A stretch of 64,000 nucleotides of DNA from Chitinibacter sp. GC72 (GTDB lineage Bacteria > Pseudomonadota > Gammaproteobacteria > Burkholderiales > Chitinibacteraceae): NCBI RefSeq assembly GCF_009760905.1, contig NZ_VIRW01000004.1, positions 165,665 to 229,664 on the forward strand. The letters are read 5' to 3'. The stretch's first letter is position 1, and each line of letters starts with the position of its first letter. Below, one piece after another: positions 42,796-50,671 of the stretch. The translations under genes were made by a program, and so were the position numbers. Under the pieces are notes generated by a model. That model worked only from the letters and a program-made list of their open reading frames with translations. It was not told where the DNA came from and did no database searches.

Positions 42796-43829
42796 GTGGC
42801 GCAACGCTGACGCTGGCCTCGCCCGGCTTGAGCCTGTTTACGCCGCTGCGCGCCGTGCTGGCGCTTGCGCTGGTGCTGCTGGTTTTGCTGCTCTTGTCGC
42901 TGAGTCATGGTGCGGTGGGTATTCCTCTGCAGGCAATGCCACAATTGCTCTTTGGTGATATACCCGCTGATCATCTGGAAATGCAATTGTGGCAATCGGT
43001 GTTGCTGGAGGTGCGTTTGCCCCGTGCGCTGTTTGCCATCTTGGCTGGCGGTGTGCTGGCGCTGACTGGCGTGCTGGCGCAGGCGCTGTTTCGCAATCCG
43101 CTCGCCGAGCCCGCGCTGGTGGGCATGGTGTCCGGTGGCGCGCTGGGCGCGGTGGGGGTGATTGTGCTGGGTGGCGGCAGCTTTTTACTGCTCGCCCCGG
43201 CGGCGTTTATTGGCAGCCTGATCACGACGGTGTGCGCATATCATCTGGGCCGCCGTTATCCCGGCGTGGCCGGTTTGCTGCTGGCCGGTGTGGCGATCAA
43301 TGCGATCTGTTTTAGCCTGATCGGGTTGTTTACTTATCTGGCCGACGATACGCAATTGCGTACGCTGACCTTCTGGAATATGGGCTCGCTCGCCGGGGCG
43401 CGCTGGCCGCTGCTGGCGTGGCTGACGCCGTGGCTGCTGGGTTTATCGCTGCTGGCCTTGCGCTACTGGCGCGGGCTGAATGCCTTGCTGCTGGGTGAGC
43501 GCGAAGCGCTCCATCTGGGTTTTCCGATCAAGGCGCTGCGCCGACAGCTGATTGTGCTGATGGCGCTGCTGGTGGGGCCACTGGTGGCGGCGACGGGCGG
43601 GATAGGCTTTATCGGTCTGGTGGTGCCGCATCTGGTGCGTATGGTGCTGGGCGCTGATCATCGCAGCCTGCTGCCCGCAGCCATGCTCGGCGGCGCTTGT
43701 GCACTGTTGGCGGCCGATTGGCTGGCGCGCATTGCGGTGATGCCCGCCGAGCTGCCCATCGGCATTGTGACGAGCCTGATTGGCGGGCCGTTTTTTCTGT
43801 ACTTGCTGCTGAAAGGGCGACCGGTATGA
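42792..43829 (+). CDS. hmuU: Heme ABC transporter permease HmuU
   Basis: 345 residues, FecCD/BtuC family with about ten helices. Signature segments: VRLPRALFAILAGGVLALTGVLAQALFRNPLAEP, TFWNMGSLAGARW and GGIGFIGLVVPHLVRMVLG. Start overlaps hmuT and stop overlaps hmuV (ATGA both times), so the three are tightly coupled. One exact 47-bp element lies near the 5' end. Confidence 0.93.
   Translation: MSGATLTLASPGLSLFTPLRAVLALALVLLVLLLLSLSHGAVGIPLQAMPQLLFGDIPADHLEMQLWQSVLLEVRLPRALFAILAGGVLALTGVLAQALFRNPLAEPALVGMVSGGALGAVGVIVLGGGSFLLLAPAAFIGSLITTVCAYHLGRRYPGVAGLLLAGVAINAICFSLIGLFTYLADDTQLRTLTFWNMGSLAGARWPLLAWLTPWLLGLSLLALRYWRGLNALLLGEREALHLGFPIKALRRQLIVLMALLVGPLVAATGGIGFIGLVVPHLVRMVLGADHRSLLPAAMLGGACALLAADWLARIAVMPAELPIGIVTSLIGGPFFLYLLLKGRPV
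42918..42964. repeat. 47-bp palindromic element inside hmuU
   Basis: Perfect GGTAT/ATACC ends and ATTGCTCT at positions 27-34, the same as in the intergenic copies at 11264 and 46545. The extra AATTGCTCTT shared with 46545 is 10 bases at the same place. Codons include CCT, CCA, TTG, CTC and ATA. Confidence 0.85.
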
Positions 43830-44635
43830 CTACGAAGCTGGACGGGAACTGTTTAGCGCTCGACACGGTCAGCCTGAGCCGACGCAATAAGCTGATTCTG
43901 GATCGCATCAGCTGCCAGCTGTATCCGGGCGAAGTGCTGGGTATTCTGGGCGCGAATGGCGCGGGTAAATCAACGCTGCTCAATGTGCTCTCGGGCGAGC
44001 TGCCAGCGGACGCTGGCCGGGTGCTGCTCGATGGCGTAGTGATCCACGATATGAGTGTTGGTGAGCTGGCTCGCCGCCGCACCGTGCTGCCGCAGCAAGC
44101 TGGTTTGGCGTTTAATCTGGCAGTGCGCGAAGTCGTGGCGATGGGGGCTTATCCTTTCCCCGAGTTATCGGCGCGCGACGTGGCCAGTGCCATCAAGGCT
44201 GCGCTGCAATGCGCCGAGGTGGCGCATCTGGCCGAGCGCCGCTATCCCGAATTATCTGGCGGCGAGCAGCAGCGGGTGCAATTTGCTCGAGTGCTGGTGC
44301 AGGCGCTGATTGCACGAAATCCCGGTGAGGCGCGGTATTTATTACTCGACGAGCCCACCGCCAGCCTTGATCCGCGCCATCAGCACGGCTTGCTGGGCGC
44401 AGCGGCCATGCTGGCGAAACAGGAGCAGCTGGGCGTGGCCGTGGTCTTGCACGATGTGAATCTGGCCGCGACCTATTGCAACCGTATCGTGCTGCTGGCC
44501 GCAGGGCAGCTGGTTGCGCAGGGCATACCTGCCGAGGTATTGCAAAGTGGCTATTTGCGGCAAACTTATCAGCTGGACAGTCAGGTGATTGCCCACCCCC
44601 AACATCCGGAGCGGCCCTTGGTGCTGTTTGCTTGA
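43826..44635 (+). CDS. hmuV: Heme ABC transporter ATPase HmuV
   Basis: 269 residues. Walker A GANGAGKSTLLNVL, Q-loop VLPQQ, signature LSGGEQQRVQFARVL, Walker B YLLLDEPTASLD and H-loop VVLHDVNLAA are all present. The ATG at 43826 overlaps the hmuU stop; an upstream frame start at 43697 is inside hmuU. Followed 3 bases later by the VOC gene, suggesting that gene belongs to the operon. Confidence 0.94.
   Translation: MTTKLDGNCLALDTVSLSRRNKLILDRISCQLYPGEVLGILGANGAGKSTLLNVLSGELPADAGRVLLDGVVIHDMSVGELARRRTVLPQQAGLAFNLAVREVVAMGAYPFPELSARDVASAIKAALQCAEVAHLAERRYPELSGGEQQRVQFARVLVQALIARNPGEARYLLLDEPTASLDPRHQHGLLGAAAMLAKQEQLGVAVVLHDVNLAATYCNRIVLLAAGQLVAQGIPAEVLQSGYLRQTYQLDSQVIAHPQHPERPLVLFA
44483..44529. 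repeat. 47-bp element (weak copy) inside hmuV
   Basis: CGTAT-N37-ATACC, exact length, first base changed, little interior pairing. An ATA codon is used at its right end. Least certain together with the copy at 2271. Confidence 0.35.
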
Positions 44636-44638
44636 ACT

Positions 44639-45013
44639 ATGAAAAGTCTGCAATTGTGTACATTTACCCCCGCGCAAGATTACGCGCTGTCGCTGGATTT
44701 TTATCAGGCGCTGGGTTTTGAGCTGGTCTTTCGCAGCGACGAGCTGGCGCGTTTGCAGCACGGCGACTGCGCCTTCTTTCTGCAAAACTATTACGTCGCC
44801 GACTGGGCTAGCAATAGCATGCAGCATTTGCTGGTCGAGCACATCGCGCCGTGGTGGGAGAGGGCGCAAGCGCTGGCCGCGCAGTACGGCGTGCGGCTGG
44901 TGCCACCGCAAGATCAGCCGTGGGGGCAGCGCGATTTTGTGCTGATCGACCCCAGCGGCGTGCTATGGCGGATAGCCGAAAATCTGCGCGGTGACAGCTG
45001 GCCTGCGCATTGA
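44639..45013 (+). CDS. VOC-fold (glyoxalase/bleomycin resistance-like) protein in the heme operon
   Basis: 124 residues. The beginning FTPAQDYALSLDFYQALGFELVFRSDELARLQHG is typical of VOC proteins, and the end has DPSGVLWRIAEN. Metal ligands of true glyoxalase I are not obvious. It starts 3 bases after hmuV and ends 47 bases before the ChaN-like gene, so it is probably co-expressed with heme uptake; its role there is not known. Confidence 0.8.
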   Translation: MKSLQLCTFTPAQDYALSLDFYQALGFELVFRSDELARLQHGDCAFFLQNYYVADWASNSMQHLLVEHIAPWWERAQALAAQYGVRLVPPQDQPWGQRDFVLIDPSGVLWRIAENLRGDSWPAH

Positions 45014-45060
45014 GGCCTGAATCCACTGGCGCAGAGTTTATTTTTATTGCAGGAAATACC

Positions 45061-45843
45061 ATGAAATTACTGATCAGCAGCCTGGCTGGCCTTGTGCTTT
45101 TGTCGGGCTGCGCCAGCGTGACACCGCCGTCACGTTATGTATTGCTGGGCGAAGTGCACGACAACGCCGAAGGCCATCAGCAGCGCGTGGCCGATTTGCG
45201 CGCGAAAGTGGCGGCTGGCTGGCGGCCAGCCATTGCGCTGGAGCAATTTGACTACGAATTTCAGCCGCAGCTGAGCGCAGCGCAAAGCCGCTGTGGCAGC
45301 GATACCCGCTGCATCATCGACGCTGCCCAAGGCAGCAAGCGCTGGGATTGGGCGTATTACGTACCACTGCTGACCCTGGCGCAGCAATACCAGTTGCCGC
45401 TGCTGGCGGCTAATCTCTCGCGCGCCGATGCGAGCAAAATTGTAAAAACCGGCTTTACCGCCGCGCTCAAGCCCGAGTTGATCGAGCGCTATCAGCTGGC
45501 GCACATCCCCGCTGCGCTGCTGGCTGGGCAGATTGAAGCGGTGCGCAGCGGGCATTGCAATCAGTTGCCGGAAAGCCTGCTGCCCGGCATGGCGCGCGCG
45601 CAGATTGCCCGCGATGTGCTGATGGCCGACGTGATGCTCGAGTCGATGAAAAGCACTGGCCGCGATGTCGTGCTGATCGCCGGTAACGGCCATGTCCGCC
45701 GCGATCTGGGCGTGCCGCAATGGCTAAAGAGCGCCCCGCTTCATAGTACCGCCTACCTTGAAGCCGCCCCGGCGCCGGGCATGTATGACAGCAGCGTGCT
45801 GGTCAAGGCCATGCAACGCGGTGATGTGTGCGCAATGCGCTAG
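45061..45843 (+). CDS. ChaN-family heme-binding/iron-regulated lipoprotein
   Basis: 260 residues. Lipobox LLSGC near residue 18 after a short signal. ChaN family features: YVLLGEVHDNAEGHQ near the start, AIALEQFDY, DWAYYVPLLTLAQQYQLPLLAANLSR, and VVLIAGNGHVRRDLGVPQ at the end. ChaN of Campylobacter binds two hemes at a dimer interface and is iron-regulated. Last gene of the heme operon. Confidence 0.88.
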   Translation: MKLLISSLAGLVLLSGCASVTPPSRYVLLGEVHDNAEGHQQRVADLRAKVAAGWRPAIALEQFDYEFQPQLSAAQSRCGSDTRCIIDAAQGSKRWDWAYYVPLLTLAQQYQLPLLAANLSRADASKIVKTGFTAALKPELIERYQLAHIPAALLAGQIEAVRSGHCNQLPESLLPGMARAQIARDVLMADVMLESMKSTGRDVVLIAGNGHVRRDLGVPQWLKSAPLHSTAYLEAAPAPGMYDSSVLVKAMQRGDVCAMR

Positions 45844-45895
45844 GCATCAGCATAACCCTTCACGCCACTTAGGTCTTATACTGCCGGAATCAATT

Positions 45896-45920
45896 GGGCT
45901 GGCTTGCTGCAAAGCCAGCC
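45896..45920. other. Stem-loop between the ChaN-like and VF530 genes
   Basis: GGGCTGGCTT and AAGCCAGCCC form a perfect 10-bp stem with a 5-base loop just before the VF530 ribosome site; no T-run, so a 5' UTR hairpin or weak terminator. Confidence 0.4.
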
Positions 45921-45939
45921 CCAGCAAGGAGACCGCAGG

Positions 45940-46155
45940 ATGACGCAACAGAAAAACAACCCCCAGCATGGCGTAACGCTGGAACAAATGCTGACTGATC
46001 TGGTCGAGCACTTTGGCTGGAAAGGCCTGCACAAGCAGATTCCGCTGCAATGTTTTTTCAATGAACCTTCAATCAAATCCAGCCTGAAATTTCTGCGCCG
46101 CACGCCATGGGCGCGCGCCAAGGTGGAGGAGCTGGACGCCAAGATGCGTCGCTAA
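45940..46155 (+). CDS. VF530-family DNA-binding protein
   Basis: 71 residues. HGVTLEQMLTDLVEHFGW, IPLQCFFNEPSIKSSLKFLRRTPWAR and KVEELD follow the VF530 (DUF2132) family throughout. The family has a double-helix-hairpin fold and is suspected to bind DNA. Ribosome site AAGGAGACCGCAGG precedes the ATG at 45940. Isolated after the heme operon. Confidence 0.88.
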   Translation: MTQQKNNPQHGVTLEQMLTDLVEHFGWKGLHKQIPLQCFFNEPSIKSSLKFLRRTPWARAKVEELDAKMRR

Positions 46156-46303
46156 ATTCTGCTGAACATGATGGCTTAGCATCGCTTTGGGCTCATGCTG
46201 GCGGCATACGACATGTACATTATTCACACAGAATGTAATTGAACTACGTAGTAATTGCGCATAATATAGCGATAATAACTACACAATTACCAAGGAGTGA
46301 ATC

Positions 46304-46531
46304 ATGTTAACGCTGATTTCATCACTGATTGAACGCTGGTCGGGCAATGCGCTTCATGTTCCGGTGAATGCCCGTGTAAACCGGATTGACCATTTTGGCG
46401 GCGAGCGTTTCGATGGCCGGGTTTTGAAAGTGGAAGGCAATCGCGCCCGCGTCTGCTGGCCCAAAGGCGAGAAAACCGACGAATACCTGAGCGATCTGGT
46501 GCCGATCGACGAAGACCTGATCTGGCATTAA
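46304..46531 (+). CDS. Small hypothetical protein
   Basis: 75 residues, not recognised. The second half (RVNRIDHFGGERFDGRVLKVEGNRARVCWPKGEKTDEYLS) resembles a small SH3/Tudor-like beta barrel, but I cannot assign a family. A near-ideal ribosome site (AAGGAGTGAATC) supports translation. A 47-bp element follows 13 bases after the stop. Confidence 0.68.
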   Translation: MLTLISSLIERWSGNALHVPVNARVNRIDHFGGERFDGRVLKVEGNRARVCWPKGEKTDEYLSDLVPIDEDLIWH

Positions 46532-46544
46532 TGTATTTAGCTGG

Positions 46545-46591
46545 GGTATATCCACAGAGTGATTGTTGTAATTGCTCTTGATGGATATACC
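46545..46591. repeat. 47-bp palindromic element, intergenic
   Basis: GGTATATCCA pairs with TGGATATACC (10 bp perfect) and a second run AGAG/CTCT pairs with a 2-base bulge. ATTGCTCT at positions 27-34. Confidence 0.9.
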
Positions 46592-46735
46592 ACCGGCTGT
46601 ATTTTTCCCGCAGCCATCGGCGTGGCTTGGTGTGTGCAGTTGTAAGGTAAAGCTTTCGCGTTTGCCCCTGTTGGCATTATCATTCTTGGCTGGCATTAAT
46701 TCCTTCATCACTCCAAGACCACTTGCAGCGCAATC

Positions 46736-47524
46736 ATGCCCACTTTCAAGCCGCGTAGTACCGATTATGTCCGGGTCGAAATTGACGGGCAGCGTCGCAA
46801 ATTGCTCCGTCACCAAACCTTTGACCGCTTTAATGCGTCGATGCTGGGGCTGGGTGATCTGACGCGCGAATCCAAAGCCGTCGATGCGATTGCTGCGGTG
46901 TTTGATCTGGAAGGTTTTACCCAGTTTTGCAATCAGATTGACCCGCATTTGTCGGTGCCCAGCTTTTTGCATCCGTTTCTTAGCTGGCTGATGGCCGAGC
47001 TACGCAATGAAATGAAGCAGAAAGACGAAGACGAAGGCGTGGCGCTCTGGTGTCCCTTGCCGTTCTTCACTAAATTCATGGGTGATGGCTTGCTGGTGAT
47101 CTGGTCCAGCAAGGGGCTATCGCAGGCGGCGATGCGCAATGTGATTGCCAGCACCTGGAGTATCTGCAAAAAGTATCAGCAGGAGTTTCTGCCTACCTTG
47201 AAATCCCGCGTTGCCGAGCCGCCAAGCCGCCTACGCTGCGGCGTGGCGCGTGGCACAGTCTATTCGGTGGGCGAGGGCAACGATTACGTGGGCTCTTGCG
47301 TCAATATGGCGGCGCGCCTGCAAAAGCTGCCCGGAATCGGTTTTGCTTTTAACCGGCGGGGTTTTGATCTGGAAGACGACAGAACCACCAGTTTTTTCAC
47401 CGACCACATCATCACCCGCGAAATCTCGGTGCGCGGCATTGGCGAAAACGAGCTGGTCTGCATCTTGCGCAGCGAATATGAAAAAATGAAATCGGCCGAT
47501 AAGAAGCTTTACCGCGAAGTTTGA
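46736..47524 (+). CDS. Class III adenylate/guanylate cyclase-domain protein
   Basis: 262 residues, soluble. The catalytic fold is visible: first metal aspartate in AVFDLEGFTQFCNQ (about residue 61), second in FTKFMGDGLLVIW (about 122), and DYVGSCVNMAARLQ with the transition-state Asn/Arg pair (about 190). There is no sensory domain besides about 50 N-terminal residues. It probably makes cAMP or cGMP, but substrate-specifying residues cannot be decided by eye. The ATG lacks a good ribosome site. Ends at a strong terminator. Confidence 0.8.
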   Translation: MPTFKPRSTDYVRVEIDGQRRKLLRHQTFDRFNASMLGLGDLTRESKAVDAIAAVFDLEGFTQFCNQIDPHLSVPSFLHPFLSWLMAELRNEMKQKDEDEGVALWCPLPFFTKFMGDGLLVIWSSKGLSQAAMRNVIASTWSICKKYQQEFLPTLKSRVAEPPSRLRCGVARGTVYSVGEGNDYVGSCVNMAARLQKLPGIGFAFNRRGFDLEDDRTTSFFTDHIITREISVRGIGENELVCILRSEYEKMKSADKKLYREV

Positions 47525-47545
47525 ACCGAGGATTAAAGGCGTAAA

Positions 47546-47569
47546 AAAGCCACCGCTAGCGGTGGCTTT
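47546..47569. terminator. Bidirectional terminator between cyclase-domain and dsbA genes
   Basis: AAAGCCACCGC and GCGGTGGCTTT form an 11-bp perfect stem around TA, preceded by A-run and followed by T-rich sequence; serves both convergent genes. Confidence 0.88.
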
Positions 47570-47591
47570 GAGTGCAGCAAGTTTGCACTGC

Positions 47592-48230
47592 TTATTTTTT
47601 CGCGCCAGCATTTTTGCTCAGCAGGCTGTCGATGACCTTGGTAATGGTGCCATCTTCACGACCCACCATCGACGGGCTGGTTACCCATTTGCCGTTGACG
47701 ATAAACATCGGTACACCATCAACTGCGTAATTGCGCGTCATTTCCGATAGTTTGTTCAACTGCATTTTTGTCGAAAAACCGCTGTAGTTGGCTTTGAATT
47801 TGGCCAGATCCAGCCCCTGTTTTTTCACCCAGTCAAACAGTACGTCTTCTTTACGCAGCTCGATGCGATCTTGCTGGATGGCTTTGAAGACCGCCATCTG
47901 GTGTTTTCTGGTCAGACCCATGCCTTCCAGCGCCAGGAAAATGCGGGCATGGCCTTCCAGATCATTGCGGCCATCCCACATCACATGCACACGGCGGAAG
48001 TTGACGTTCTTTGGCAGCTTGGCTTCCCAGGCTTCAACTACAGGTTCAACCGCGAAGCAATGCGGGCAGCCATACCAGAAAAATTCGATCACTTCCTGCT
48101 TGCCTGCGACAGCCACAGGCTGTGGCTTGGCCAGCGCCTTGTATTCCTTGCCTTCGGTAAAGGCTTGGGCGCCCGCAGCCGCGAGCAGGGTGGCACTTAC
48201 AACAATAGTTTTAATCCAGTGTTTCAACAT
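47592..48230 (-). CDS. dsbA: Thiol:disulfide interchange protein DsbA
   Basis: 212 residues with signal peptide (TIVVSATLLAAAGAQA). The active site is CPHC (Cys55-x-x-Cys58) in FFWYGCPHCFAVEP, with the cis-Pro loop VDGVPMFIVNG. Introduces disulfides into periplasmic proteins. The SPOR gene is immediately upstream on the same strand; dsbA next to a SPOR gene is a recurring order in Neisseriales and other betaproteobacteria, where argS usually comes first, but argS is not here. Confidence 0.94.
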   Translation of the reverse strand: MLKHWIKTIVVSATLLAAAGAQAFTEGKEYKALAKPQPVAVAGKQEVIEFFWYGCPHCFAVEPVVEAWEAKLPKNVNFRRVHVMWDGRNDLEGHARIFLALEGMGLTRKHQMAVFKAIQQDRIELRKEDVLFDWVKKQGLDLAKFKANYSGFSTKMQLNKLSEMTRNYAVDGVPMFIVNGKWVTSPSMVGREDGTITKVIDSLLSKNAGAKK

Positions 48231-48281
48231 TATCGGCTCCGGTTAGGCTTGAACACAAACGTGCAGGGAGTGAGCAAAAAC

Positions 48282-48971
48282 TCAGTTTTTGATCACCGTA
48301 CTATCAATACCATTGTTTTTTAACAGATTGCGGGTGCGATCCAGATCGGCTTGTTCGTGAAAAGGGCCAACGCGGACGCGATGCCAGATGCCTTTTTCCG
48401 GCAACTCGGTAGTTTGAATACGCGATTCAATCCCTAGCAATGCTAGTTTGGCTTTCAGATTGTCGGCATCATTTTCATTCTGGAATGCGCCCACTTGCAA
48501 CAGGCCCGGTTTGGCAGGCGCCGCGCTGGCAGCGGGGGCTGCCGATGCGCTTGGCTTGGGGCGCGGGCTGGCGACGGGTTCTTTGGCTGTTGTGTTGGTG
48601 CCTTCGCTTGCTTCAGGCAGCATTTTGTAAAAATCAAAGCGATCTTCGCTGGCGTTGGCCGCATCCGGTTTGCTGGCTACCGGTGGCACGGTGATGACCG
48701 GAACGGCATCTTTGCCATTGCCCGGCTGCAGTATTTCTGGCGCGCTGGTGGCGGTTTCCGGGCCGCTGGCCAGCATCTCGGCTGGGGTGGCGCGCTCTTT
48801 ATTAAACGGATTGCCGCTGTAATTAAGGAAAATGGCAACGGCAACAGCAATCGCAATGCCGACAAACAAGCCAACGAGCAGGCCGGTCCACAAAGAACCA
48901 CTCCCTGATTTTGTACTGCTTGAATGATTTGAACGACCGCTAGGGCGGCTTGACTTCATGTCGCGGCTCAT
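48282..48971 (-). CDS. SPOR-domain cell-envelope protein
   Basis: 229 residues. Short cytoplasmic N-terminus, one membrane helix (LVGLFVGIAIAVAVAIFL), a Pro/Ala/Ser-rich linker and a C-terminal SPOR domain (GLLQVGAFQNENDADNLKAKL; HRVRVGPFHEQADLDRTRNLL). SPOR domains bind denuded peptidoglycan at the division site. The ATG at 48971 has a GGAGAAAG site; the frame extends further upstream without one. Confidence 0.88.
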   Translation of the reverse strand: MSRDMKSSRPSGRSNHSSSTKSGSGSLWTGLLVGLFVGIAIAVAVAIFLNYSGNPFNKERATPAEMLASGPETATSAPEILQPGNGKDAVPVITVPPVASKPDAANASEDRFDFYKMLPEASEGTNTTAKEPVASPRPKPSASAAPAASAAPAKPGLLQVGAFQNENDADNLKAKLALLGIESRIQTTELPEKGIWHRVRVGPFHEQADLDRTRNLLKNNGIDSTVIKN

Positions 48972-49188
48972 ACTTTCTCCGGTGCGCGAACCTTGGAAAA
49001 CTGCTTGAGCCGTGATTCTACCCCGCTTGTCAGCCTTGTCCAGTTGAACCAGTACTGTTGACAACGGTTTGCATGACTGCGAGGTTTTTTAACGTCAGAT
49101 AGGAAGTGGGCTAGGTAGCAGAACATTACGGCACTGGATTTGAAAAACAAATCAGACTGCTTTTTTGCAGAAAAGTTGCAGCAGGGGC

Positions 49189-49216
49189 TTGCGCATAATT
49201 ATTTCTCTGGTAGAAT
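49189..49216 (+). promoter_or_regulatory. Promoter of tRNA-Thr
   Basis: TTGCGC (-35) and TAGAAT (-10) separated by 16 bases, ending 12 bases before the mature 5' end of the tRNA. Confidence 0.6.
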
Positions 49217-49228
49217 GCGCAGCTCTTA

Positions 49229-49304
49229 GCCGATGTAGCTCAGTTGGTAGAGCACCTGACTTGTAATCAGGGGGTCGCGAGTTCGATTCCTGCCGTCGGC
49301 ACCA
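49229..49304 (+). tRNA. tRNA-Thr (anticodon TGT)
   Basis: Cloverleaf folds fully: acceptor GCCGATG/CATCGGC-type pairing with encoded CCA, D-loop AGTTGGTAGA, anticodon stem CCTGA/TCAGG with loop CTTGTAA (anticodon TGT), and T-loop GTTCGATTC. 76 bases including CCA. Reads ACA and, by wobble, ACG codons. Confidence 0.97.
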
Positions 49305-49311
49305 AGAATAT

Positions 49312-49346
49312 AAGGGTTCCAGCTTTTTAGCTGGAACCCTTTTTTC
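49312..49346 (+). terminator. Terminator after tRNA-Thr
   Basis: AAGGGTTCCAGCT and AGCTGGAACCCTT stem (13 bp), loop TTTT, followed by a T-run. Confidence 0.93.
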
Positions 49347-49476
49347 GTTGGCGCTGCATCCGGTGATGCGCAGTCTGTTGCCAAGCAAATATTCAGTCCA
49401 TCTTCTGCACAAACTCATCCCCGCAAGCGCATAATGCACTTCGTTTTGAATGGTGCGCAGATGCAGGTTTCCCCCG

Positions 49477-49959
49477 ATGAATATCGAACAGCCCAACTCC
49501 CTGGATGTTGAAGTGCTCAAGCAGTTCCGGATTGTTTTCAGATCTGTGCGCAAACATTTCCAGTCGGTCGAGCACGAGCTGGGAATTAGTGGCGCACAGC
49601 TGTGGGCTTTGTCGGAGATTGATGCCCAGCCAGGTTTAACGCTGTCTGTACTGGCCAAGGCCATGTCATTGCACCAATCGACCACCAGCAATCTGGTTGA
49701 AAAGTTGGTCAGCTCGGGTTTGGTCGAGCGCAAAAGATCTAGTCAGGACGCACGTTCCGTGCGCCTATATCCCACCCAATACGGGGCGGACAAACTAAGT
49801 CTAGCTCCACATCCGGTCAAAGGCTTGCTGCCTGATGCGCTGGGGCGGCTACCCGCGCCTGCTTTGGCTAGGCTTCACGAGTCGCTATCCTCTTTGCTGG
49901 ACACCATGAGCCAGCTCGAACTCGATGCAGGCGAGAGCAACCCCCTTTCTGATCATTAA
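49477..49959 (+). CDS. MarR-family transcriptional regulator
   Basis: 160 residues. Winged-helix signature LGISGAQLWALSEIDAQPGLTLSVLAKAM, recognition helix SLHQSTTSNLVEKLVSSGLVERK and wing DARSVRLYPTQYG. The ligand and targets are unknown; the NUDIX, DapB-like and ClC genes downstream on the same strand are possible targets. The ATG at 49477 has no clear ribosome site; 49450 is an alternative. Confidence 0.85.
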   Translation: MNIEQPNSLDVEVLKQFRIVFRSVRKHFQSVEHELGISGAQLWALSEIDAQPGLTLSVLAKAMSLHQSTTSNLVEKLVSSGLVERKRSSQDARSVRLYPTQYGADKLSLAPHPVKGLLPDALGRLPAPALARLHESLSSLLDTMSQLELDAGESNPLSDH

Positions 49960-50127
49960 TTCTTCGTTTTTGCCACTCATTGTGACAATTTAACCACCAA
50001 ATACATTTGTACAAATGTAATAATTTGCCACTGAGCGTGATTTACCAGCATGATCGAGTGAAGAAAACAAGATTTAGCCGTGCCACGATGTGCCGACTCA
50101 ATCCTTTGGATAGCACGCTCGATACAT

Positions 50128-50649
50128 ATGAAAAAACTCACGACGATTATTCATTCCGCGATCCAGAGCATTGACCGCCGCATTATGAATCGCCGCGCTG
50201 CGCGGGCGATTATTGTCCGCAAGGATGAGATTTTGCTGATGTATACCGCTAAACACCATGATTACAGTCTGCCGGGTGGCGGCGTGGAAAAAGGGGAGGA
50301 CGTCATCAGCGCATTGCGTAGAGAGCTGCGTGAAGAAGTGGGCGCTAGCGATATTGTGATCGAGGAGTACATTGGCTATCTGGACGAATACCGACCGAGT
50401 CCGCGAGCAAAATTCGATGTGGTATTTCTGCGCTCCTATTGCTATCGCTGCGCGGTGAAGGAGAATTTTGCGGCACTTTCATTGCAAAACAGTGAAATAG
50501 ACAATGGTGTTAAACCGGTTTGGATCAAGCTGGACGAGGCAATTGCGCATAACGAGGCCATGCTGGCACAAGCTCCGTCACAGATGGGGATTTCAATTCA
50601 GCGGGAAACCTGGCTGCTGAAGTTTATCCGCACATCCATGCAGAGCTAA
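50128..50649 (+). CDS. NUDIX hydrolase (copy 1)
   Basis: 173 residues. NUDIX box GGGVEKGEDVISALRREL...REEVGA is complete (Gx5Ex7REUXEEXGU). Paralogous to the NUDIX gene at 52815: both share RRAxRAII, LLxYT, DYSLPGGGV and GYLDEYRPS. Substrate unknown; nucleoside-diphosphate derivatives are usual. The ATG at 50128 has weak preceding purines. Followed by the DapB-like gene after 22 bases, so likely in one operon. Confidence 0.86.
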   Translation: MKKLTTIIHSAIQSIDRRIMNRRAARAIIVRKDEILLMYTAKHHDYSLPGGGVEKGEDVISALRRELREEVGASDIVIEEYIGYLDEYRPSPRAKFDVVFLRSYCYRCAVKENFAALSLQNSEIDNGVKPVWIKLDEAIAHNEAMLAQAPSQMGISIQRETWLLKFIRTSMQS

Positions 50650-50671
50650 TTCAACTGGCAAGGGTAATAAT

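Noticed and set aside
46572-46862. 96-codon frame ahead of the cyclase-domain gene
   Set aside because: Starts in the 47-bp element and overlaps the cyclase gene in another frame.
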